From: Lentimicrobiaceae bacterium
GTDB lineage: Bacteria; Bacteroidota; Bacteroidia; Bacteroidales; WCHB1-69
DNA length: 18,877 bases
Direction of reading: 5' to 3'
Assembly (NCBI GenBank): GCA_009776395.1
Contig: WRNX01000014.1
Coordinates: 1-18,877, forward strand
Below are positions 13,351 through 18,877 of this stretch, piece after piece. The translations under genes and the position numbers were made by a program. Positions within the stretch are counted from its first letter, which is position 1. Each line of letters begins with the position of its first letter. Under the pieces are notes generated by a model, which was not told the origin of the DNA, did not search any database, and was given only the letters and a program-made list of their open reading frames with translations.

Positions 13351-14724
13351 ATGGGTATTTCTATGCAAGTTTTAGGGTTTATTCTCGCTTTGTCGCTGTT
13401 AGTTTTTGTACATGAATTGGGGCATTATTTCTTTGCTGTAATTTTTAAAACGAGAGTAGAAAAGTTTTATTTGTTTTTTAATCCGGGGTTATCTTTGTTA
13501 AGGATGAAAAAAATAGATGGGAAACGTCAATTTAGTTTTTTTTCAACAAAATCGCCGGAAGAGTGGACTGCACATCCTGAATCTACTGAATGGGGAATCG
13601 GCTGGTTGCCCTTTGGCGGATATTGTTCTATTTCAGGAATGGTGGATGAAACGAAGTCGGCAAAAGATTTGGCAAGCGAACCTCAGCCTTACGAATTCCG
13701 CTCAAAACCGGCATGGCAACGTTTCTTTATTATTGTAGGTGGCGTATTGATGAATTTTCTAACTGCCATGATTCTCTATATTGCCCTTATGTTTACATGG
13801 GGCAAACAATATATCCCGCTCGAAAATGCTCATTATGGACTTGCTTTTTCTGATGCGGCGCAATATGCGGGTTTTAAAAACGGAGATAAAATTGTTTCAG
13901 TGGATGGCGAAACACCACATCTTCTCATGGATTTTATAAAAAAACTTTTATTGGATAATCCGAAAGAAGTAGTGGTATTGCGCAATAATAATATTGAAAC
14001 ACTGCATCTTAAAGAAGATAATTGGAAAAAATTGCTGGGCGAACAGTTCTGTACTTACGATTTTCCTTTTGTAATTGAAGAGGTTACACCCGGTGCCCCC
14101 GCTGCCCAGGCAGGTTTGATGCAAGGCGACAGTTTAGTAGGTATTGACACTTTGCAGATTTATCTTTTCTCAGATTTTCAAGAAGAATTAAAATATGCTA
14201 AGAACAAAGAGGTTACCTTACATTTTTATCGCGACAACAGTTTACAATCCTTACCTCTCTTTGTGAATGAAGAGGGAAAGATTGGCGTTAGTGTTGAAAG
14301 CCCGTATAAATACTTACAAACTGTTACCGACAATTACAATTTTATTGAATCTATTCCGCAAGGCATTAAAGAGGGGGTAAATACGCTCACTTTTTATATC
14401 AAACAGTTTAAAAGAGTTTTTACCAAAGAGGGTTCTACTCAAATAGGCGGTTTTATCACATTAGGAAAATTCTTTCCTAAAAGTTGGAATTGGGAGCATT
14501 TTTGGTCTATGGTAGCGTTTCTTTCTGTGATTTTGGCGTTTATGAATATTTTACCTATTCCAGCATTAGATGGCGGTTACATTTTCTTCATTCTCTTTGA
14601 GATGATTACAGGAAAACGACCCGGCGATAAATTTATTGGCTATGCCAATACAGTAGGATTTGCCATTCTTATAGCGCTGTTACTTTATGCGAATGGAATG
14701 GATTTGTTTAGGTTGTTTAAATAG
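13351..14724 (+). CDS. rseP: RseP-type site-2 membrane metalloprotease
   Basis: 457 residues, in the family range. Zinc motif HELGH (21-25) lies in the first membrane helix (about 5-30), a second helix is at about 125-149, and NILPIPALDGGY (399-410) supplies the third zinc ligand Asp in the LDG motif. A last helix is at about 434-447. The periplasmic part holds two PDZ-like segments: AGFKNGDKIVSVDG (173-186) and APAAQAGLMQGDSLVGID (249-266). The enzyme cleaves membrane-embedded anti-sigma factors or remnant signal peptides. The start at 13351 gives MGISMQVLGF; Met5 is equally possible. It follows ribE by 39 nt and precedes the small lipoprotein and clpC on the same strand, so rseP and clpC may share a transcript. 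The substrate is not evident here. Confidence 0.93.
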   Translation: MGISMQVLGFILALSLLVFVHELGHYFFAVIFKTRVEKFYLFFNPGLSLLRMKKIDGKRQFSFFSTKSPEEWTAHPESTEWGIGWLPFGGYCSISGMVDETKSAKDLASEPQPYEFRSKPAWQRFFIIVGGVLMNFLTAMILYIALMFTWGKQYIPLENAHYGLAFSDAAQYAGFKNGDKIVSVDGETPHLLMDFIKKLLLDNPKEVVVLRNNNIETLHLKEDNWKKLLGEQFCTYDFPFVIEEVTPGAPAAQAGLMQGDSLVGIDTLQIYLFSDFQEELKYAKNKEVTLHFYRDNSLQSLPLFVNEEGKIGVSVESPYKYLQTVTDNYNFIESIPQGIKEGVNTLTFYIKQFKRVFTKEGSTQIGGFITLGKFFPKSWNWEHFWSMVAFLSVILAFMNILPIPALDGGYIFFILFEMITGKRPGDKFIGYANTVGFAILIALLLYANGMDLFRLFK

Positions 14725-14782
14725 AAAAGATTATAAAAAAAATTGAGAGTTAGTAATTTCAAAAAACAATAAATTACCCGTT

Positions 14783-14911
14783 ATGAAAAGAGCCATCATT
14801 TTATTTTTTTTCATTGTAGCGCTTGCATTTTTGATAAATTCCTGCTACACCACACAAAAATGTCCAGCCTACGGACACTATTCTTTAAATAATTTAGAAA
14901 ATGAACTTTAA
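14783..14911 (+). CDS. Small lipoprotein (42 residues) overlapping the clpC start
   Basis: ATG at 14783 to TAA at 14909-14911. The 42-residue product starts with a basic residue pair (KR), a hydrophobic stretch (about 4-18) and the lipobox LINSC, so Cys21 would be lipidated. The mature part is about 22 residues (CYTTQKCPAYGHYSL and onward) with a second cysteine. The KCPAYG core resembles very small lipoproteins I associate with Bacteroidota; this is memory, not a search. The end overlaps the clpC ATG (14901) by 11 nt in another frame, which points to coupled translation. The 58 nt before its ATG show no clear promoter. Function unknown. The main doubt is its small size; the intact signal and lipobox argue for a real gene. 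Confidence 0.7.
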   Translation: MKRAIILFFFIVALAFLINSCYTTQKCPAYGHYSLNNLENEL

Positions 14912-17414
14912 GTTTTCCGAAGAGATGAAAAACGCCTTGGATGAGGCAAAAAAATTAGCAGTAAAATACGGTTATAATTCAGTAGGTGTGGAACATCTGG
15001 CACTTGCCATCTTTAAGACCACCTCCTTTAATAGTGTACAGCAAATTTGCGATCTTTACAAAATTGATACGCCGCAACTGTGCCAGCAAATTGAAGAATT
15101 ATTGCAAAATAACGAATTTAAAAACGAATCTACATTTGATACCATCAAGTTTAATGTACTGACAGAAAATTTGTTTCGATTGGCATACTTAGTGTCAAAA
15201 GAGTGCAGGAGCGAGTATATTGAAATGATTCACTTTGTATTGGCAGTATTAAAAGATGGAAGAGCCGATTCAAATAACGCCATCAAGTTGTTGTTGCGTA
15301 AAACAGGTATGACTTACGAGAATGTGATTGCCGACATAAAAAAAGAGGAAACTCCCATTGGTTTTGGCGCCGCTATGGCAGGCACAGATGATGATGAGGA
15401 TGATGACGAGGAGGATAATCGCAGACGGGGCGGTAAGCAGCAAAAAGGACAAACACGCGGCACAACACCCATGTTGGATAGTTTCGGAAAAGATCTTACC
15501 AAACACGCCGCAGAAGGAAGATTAGACCCTATTGTAGGCAGAGATAAAGAATTGGAAAGAATTGCACAAATCTTAAGCCGTAGAAAAAAGAATAACCCTG
15601 TTCTCATTGGTGAGCCAGGCGTGGGAAAATCTGCTATTGCAGAAGGACTTGCCATGAGAATTTCACAGGGAAGAGTATCGCGAACATTACTTAATAAGCG
15701 TATCATTAGTTTGGATATGGGCGCGTTGGTGGCAGGAACCAAGTATCGCGGACAATTTGAAGAACGAATGAAAGGAATTGTTTCAGAATTGGAAAAAAAC
15801 AAGGATGTGATTCTCTTTATTGATGAATTACACACCATGGTAGGCGCCGGAAGCCCGCCGGGTAGTTTAGATGCCTCCAATATGTTCAAACCAGCACTTG
15901 CAAGCGGTGATATTCAGTGTATTGGCGCAACTACCTTAGATGAATATCGTCAATATATTGAAAAAGATGGCGCATTGGAACGTCGTTTTCAAAAAATTAT
16001 GATGGAACCTACCACCATTGAAGAAACGTTGGAAATCTTGAAAAACATTAAAGATCGTTATGAAGATCATCATTTGGTACGCTATTCGGATGAAGCATTG
16101 CAAGCCTGCGTAGCGCTATCGTCTCGTTATATAACAGACAGATGTTTGCCTGATAAGGCAATTGATGCATTGGATGAAGCCGGTGCGCGTGTGCATATCA
16201 CCAATATCCATGTGCCGCAAGAGATTTTAGACCTTGAAAAACAGATTGATGATTTGCAAAAATTGAAAAATGACGCTGTAACCAATCAACAGTTTCAATT
16301 GGCAGCAGATTATCGTGATGCCACTAAAATTGCCGAAGAAGAGTTGGCGCAACATAAAAAAAATTGGGAAAATCAATCCGATGTCCAACGTCCGGAAGTT
16401 ACTGATGAAAATGTAGCGGAAGTGATAGCCATGATGACCGGTGTTCCCGTAAAACGTATCGCCAAAAATGAAAGCGAAAAGTTATTGCTAATGGAGCAAG
16501 AATTGGAAGGAAAAATTATTGGACAAGAGGAGGCGGTTTTGAAAATTGCTAAAGCCATCAGAAGAAACAGAGTAGGATTAAAAGATCCGAATAAGCCCAT
16601 CGGTACTTTCATATTTTTAGGACCTACCGGAGTTGGAAAAACATACTTGGCAAAAGTTTTAGCCGATTATCTGTTTGATTCGCAAGAAGCAATGATACGT
16701 TTAGATATGAGCGAATATATGGAAAAACATACGGTATCGCGATTAATTGGCGCGCCTCCGGGATATGTGGGATACGAAGAAGGTGGACAACTTACCGAAA
16801 AAGTGCGTCGCAAGCCCTACTCAATTGTGTTGTTAGATGAAATTGAAAAAGCACATCACGATGTGTATAATGTTTTGTTGCAAGTATTTGATGACGGACA
16901 ACTGACGGATGGCATCGGTAGAAAAGTGGATTTTAAAAACACCATTATCATTATGACTTCCAACATTGGATCTCGTGAATTGAAAGACTTCGGTACCGGT
17001 GTAGGATTCAGCACTTCTGCAATACAGGCAAATAAAGGCAAAATAGAACATGGCGTTTTGGAAAATGCCCTCAAAAAGAACTTTGCCCCAGAGTTTTTAA
17101 ATCGTATTGATGATATTGTATATTTCAATAGTTTGGATAAACCGGAAATAGTGAAAATTATTGAAATTGAATTGAATAAAGTTTTAAAGCGTGTGGCAGG
17201 TCTCGGTTTAGAGGTAACAATAACCGACAAGGCGAAAGATTTTCTGTCTGAAGCAGGTTGGGACAGCAACTTTGGCGCACGTCCACTCAAACGCGCCATC
17301 CAAAGACACGTAGAAGATGTTTTAGCAGAAGAGATTCTGTTAAACCGTATTGATGATAATAGAAAAGTTATGTTGGATTATAATGATGTTACAGAGAGGA
17401 TGGAGGTGAGGTAA
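14901..17414 (+). CDS. clpC: ClpC-type AAA+ unfoldase of the Clp protease
   Basis: 837 residues, ClpC-sized. N-terminal Clp_N repeats (about 1-148), then an acidic low-complexity linker (163-172, D/E only) with a basic RRR patch at 174-176. First AAA+ module: Walker A GEPGVGKS (237-244), Walker B ILFIDE (304-309), arginine finger region RRF (361-363). A UVR-like coiled coil lies at about 462-485 (QQFQLAADYRDATKIAEEEL), a ClpC mark absent from ClpB. Second module: Walker A GPTGVGKT (574-581), Walker B VLLDE (643-647). VGF (701-703) fits the ClpP-docking loop, so it should feed unfolded proteins to ClpP, which is not in the window. The start overlaps the small lipoprotein gene. It converges on rubrerythrin with 51 nt between. 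Confidence 0.95.
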   Translation: MNFKFSEEMKNALDEAKKLAVKYGYNSVGVEHLALAIFKTTSFNSVQQICDLYKIDTPQLCQQIEELLQNNEFKNESTFDTIKFNVLTENLFRLAYLVSKECRSEYIEMIHFVLAVLKDGRADSNNAIKLLLRKTGMTYENVIADIKKEETPIGFGAAMAGTDDDEDDDEEDNRRRGGKQQKGQTRGTTPMLDSFGKDLTKHAAEGRLDPIVGRDKELERIAQILSRRKKNNPVLIGEPGVGKSAIAEGLAMRISQGRVSRTLLNKRIISLDMGALVAGTKYRGQFEERMKGIVSELEKNKDVILFIDELHTMVGAGSPPGSLDASNMFKPALASGDIQCIGATTLDEYRQYIEKDGALERRFQKIMMEPTTIEETLEILKNIKDRYEDHHLVRYSDEALQACVALSSRYITDRCLPDKAIDALDEAGARVHITNIHVPQEILDLEKQIDDLQKLKNDAVTNQQFQLAADYRDATKIAEEELAQHKKNWENQSDVQRPEVTDENVAEVIAMMTGVPVKRIAKNESEKLLLMEQELEGKIIGQEEAVLKIAKAIRRNRVGLKDPNKPIGTFIFLGPTGVGKTYLAKVLADYLFDSQEAMIRLDMSEYMEKHTVSRLIGAPPGYVGYEEGGQLTEKVRRKPYSIVLLDEIEKAHHDVYNVLLQVFDDGQLTDGIGRKVDFKNTIIIMTSNIGSRELKDFGTGVGFSTSAIQANKGKIEHGVLENALKKNFAPEFLNRIDDIVYFNSLDKPEIVKIIEIELNKVLKRVAGLGLEVTITDKAKDFLSEAGWDSNFGARPLKRAIQRHVEDVLAEEILLNRIDDNRKVMLDYNDVTERMEVR

Positions 17415-17465
17415 ATTTCGAAATTATACTACAACTCAATAAATCCGTTAGATAATGTTTCAATA

Positions 17466-18038
17466 TTAATAGTTTTCGGCTTGTAATTCAAAATAGGATT
17501 GTGGGTGTTTGCAGCAAGGACAAAGTTCTATTGCTTTTTCGCCATAATGTAAATATCCGCAGTTGCGGCAAGCCCACATCATTTTTTCAGAAGATTTAAA
17601 AACATTATCATTTTCAATATTCTGTAATAATTTGCGGTAGCGTTCTTCGTGTCTTTTTTCAACAGTGGCTACCAATTTAAAGGCGGTTGCAATTTCCTTA
17701 AATCCTTCTGTTTCTGCAATGCGTGCAAATTCGGGATAGTCCACAAACCATTCTTCGTGTTCGCCGTTGGCTGCCGCTAAAAGATTTTCAGCAGTAGTTC
17801 CAATTACTCCGGCAGGGAAAGTGGCAGTAATTTCTACCATTCCACCCTCTAAAAATTTGAAGAAAAGTTTGGCGTGTTCTTTTTCCTGTGCTGCCGTTTC
17901 CTCAAAAATAGCGGCAATCTGCTCAAAGCCATCTTTTTTGGCTTTACTCGCAAAAAATGTGTACCTGTTTCGCGCCTGACTTTCGCCGGCAAATGATTTT
18001 AACAGGTTTTGTTCGGTTTTTGTTCCTTTGATACTCAT
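17466..18038 (-). CDS. rbr: Rubrerythrin
   Basis: 190 residues, the classical rubrerythrin layout: a four-helix ferritin-like diiron domain (about 1-145) plus a C-terminal rubredoxin-type domain (about 152-190). Diiron ligand motifs are AGESQARNRY (17-26), EKEH (52-55), GEHEEW (92-97) and VEKRHEERY (126-134). The rubredoxin iron is bound by CRNC (157-160) and CPCC (173-176). It reduces hydrogen peroxide in the cytoplasm of anaerobes using electrons from NAD(P)H via rubredoxin-type carriers. It stands alone behind a weak candidate -7 box; a single TTAATCA lies about 10 nt before the ATG. It converges on clpC and lies 69 nt downstream of a broken TolC-family gene on the same strand. The short third-helix spacing is normal for the family. 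Confidence 0.96.
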   Translation of the reverse strand: MSIKGTKTEQNLLKSFAGESQARNRYTFFASKAKKDGFEQIAAIFEETAAQEKEHAKLFFKFLEGGMVEITATFPAGVIGTTAENLLAAANGEHEEWFVDYPEFARIAETEGFKEIATAFKLVATVEKRHEERYRKLLQNIENDNVFKSSEKMMWACRNCGYLHYGEKAIELCPCCKHPQSYFELQAENY

Positions 18039-18081
18039 ATACTTGATGATTAAATTAAATTTTCTTTAATAATTTGAAGTG

Positions 18082-18089
18082 CAAAGAAA
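18082..18089 (-). promoter_or_regulatory. Weak candidate -7 box of rubrerythrin
   Basis: TTTCTTTG on the minus strand, followed by CA: the same octamer and context as the weak candidate in front of tex. 7 of 8 bases of TAnnTTTG; no -33 box found. Confidence 0.25.
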
Positions 18090-18107
18090 GCATTTTTTTA
18101 ATATATT

Positions 18108-18730
18108 CTAAAATTCCACATCCCAAATTCCTACCACTCTGCACAATTCCACCAATGCTGCATCAGCATTATAAATCGTTTCAAAATAATTGTAAAAAAC
18201 TTCGTTTGCTGTTCGTTGTGCATCCATCACTTCCAAAAGAGAGGTTTCGCCATGCGTATAACTGTATTTTTTCTTTTCCAAAATTGTGGTAGCATGGTCA
18301 AGGGCACTGCCCTCTAATAATTCTGCCATACGACAAGCCGAGTGTGGCGTCTGCGCGAAGATTGCGAAAAAAGTCCTCTACCAACGCTTCGGTTATTTGT
18401 TGTTCGCTTTTTGCCATCGCTATTCTTGCACGACGTTTTCCGCCAAGTTCCAACGTATAACCAAGTTCGGCGGCATAAACCTGTCCCATTAGCAGATTCC
18501 AATCCTGGCAGTTTTCATAATTAAACGAAAATTCGGGGTCGGGCATCACTTTTGCCGCCTGTGCGTTTGCCTCGGCAATGGATACGTTGTATTTTTCAAC
18601 GATATATTCAATATTTTTTTCACGAACGTTTTTGATGTATTCGTCGTAGGTTAAAACCCGTTGGGCGGTTGAGGTTTGTGTGCCGAAAATTATGGCGGCT
18701 ATCGTGGTGGCGGCTTGGCGTAGTGGCGGC
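18108..18730 (-). pseudogene. TolC/CzcC-family outer-membrane efflux gene, broken
   Basis: Two fragments of one outer-membrane factor lie head to tail in different frames. The N-terminal part (about 18335-18710) runs from a signal-peptide-like TTIAAIIFGTQTSTAQ through LTYDEYIKNVREKN, PDPEFSFNYEN and GYTLELGGKRRARI to EDFFRNLRADATL. It then reads out of frame to a stop at 18298. The C-terminal part (18108-18329) has ILEKKKYSYTHGETSLLEV, MDAQRT and ALVELCRVVGIWDVEF. Intact relatives have about 400-450 residues; here roughly 200 central residues are missing at a junction near 18320-18345, with a frame change. No ATG precedes the signal peptide in frame: the frame runs into the palindromic element and a stop. 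The protein would have joined periplasmic and inner-membrane efflux parts. The region looks richer in G+C than its neighbours. Almost surely non-functional. Confidence 0.8.
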
Positions 18731-18816
18731 TTCCACAAAACTTCCCGCGGGGTACTCCCTTGCAAATTTGCACTGCCGTTTCTGCGGGGCTACTGCCGCC
18801 ATTACGCCAAACCGCC
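18709..18816. repeat. Long imperfect inverted repeat (REP/MITE-like) at the tolC 5' end
   Basis: Arms of 22 nt at 18709-18730 and 18795-18816 pair with only two mismatches (core TTGGCGTA(G/A)TGGCGG). The 64-nt centre contains the perfect palindrome TGCAAATTTGCA (18761-18772) and two similar GCCCCGC / ACCCCGC segments flanking it. It is G+C-rich against A+T-rich surroundings and covers the place where the tolC start codon should be. A non-autonomous mobile element or dispersed extragenic palindrome is likely; no target duplication was identified. The outer 61 nt (18817-18877) hold an open minus-strand frame from an ATG at the window edge that I cannot identify. Confidence 0.75.
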
Positions 18817-18877
18817 CGTTGTATGCAGTGTTTTCACGCTCTTTTTGTTCTTTTAATTGTAAAAACTCTCTACCCAT

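Noticed and set aside
15314..15889. 191-residue minus-strand open frame inside clpC
   Set aside because: It is the antisense shadow of the well-conserved Clp_N/AAA+ region, with serine- and proline-rich low-complexity sequence and no family features.
17414..17425. AATTTCGAAATT palindrome after clpC as a terminator
   Set aside because: The stem has a single G/C pair and no following T-run.
18620..18877. 85-residue minus-strand open frame at the window edge
   Set aside because: It runs through the palindromic element and then out of frame through the tolC 5' end, becoming Arg/His/Asn-rich; only its first about 20 residues lie outside the repeat and they are not identifiable.

Overview
The window looks like chromosomal DNA of a Gram-negative member of the Bacteroidota, probably an anaerobe or microaerophile. 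Reasons: A+T-rich intergenic DNA, almost no Shine-Dalgarno-like sites, several upstream sites fitting the Bacteroidota promoter type (TTTG or TTG, about 19-20 nt, TAnnTTTG, often followed by GCCGC), lipopolysaccharide core genes (heptose epimerase, KDO-8-P synthase), a Bat-type VWA gene, an ExbB-ExbD-TonB set and lipoproteins with Bacteroidota-style lipoboxes. Rubrerythrin and a lysine-fermentation type 3,5-diaminohexanoate dehydrogenase fit an oxygen-sensitive, amino-acid-using life. The species cannot be named from the sequence.

Layout. 1-87: possible 3' end of an unknown gene. 256-1113 (+) HldD-like epimerase and 1110-1901 (-) KdsA converge, with 4 nt overlap. 1903-2110: heptamer array and a tandem cluster of palindromes. 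2147-3082 (-) ApbE lipoprotein, divergent from 3242-4597 (+) NhaD antiporter. 4730-6650 (+): ExbB, ExbD and a TonB-like protein with a glycine-rich linker. 6721-7023 (+): small RRM RNA-binding protein. 7044-9056 (-): BatA and its membrane partner, a fragment of the usual Bat operon. 9272-11395 (+): Tex. 11470-12513 (-): Kdd. 12703-13311 (+): riboflavin synthase. 13351-14724 (+): RseP-type protease. 14783-14911 (+): a 42-residue lipoprotein overlapping ClpC (14901-17414, +). 17466-18038 (-): rubrerythrin. 18108 to about 18730 (-): a broken TolC-family gene next to a long palindromic element at the window edge.

Themes. Envelope building and energising dominate: LPS sugars (HldD, KdsA), proton-driven outer-membrane transport (ExbB/ExbD/TonB), sodium and proton balance (NhaD), flavinylation (ApbE), regulated intramembrane proteolysis (RseP) and protein quality control (ClpC).

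The most unusual signal is a dispersed family of 7-nt tandem arrays with the unit (C/T)TAATCA. They sit directly in front of the start codons of five unrelated genes (hldD, kdsA, exbD, tex, ribE), always in the same orientation relative to the gene and ending 0-4 nt from the start codon. A sixth array with a different 7-nt unit precedes batA. Units drift in sequence while the 7-nt phase is kept. Because 7 is not a multiple of 3 and the unit holds stop triplets on both strands, an array of three or more units stops all six reading frames. The sense strand carries almost no G, so the leader RNA should be unstructured. A role as start-proximal leader or translational insulator is a hypothesis only.
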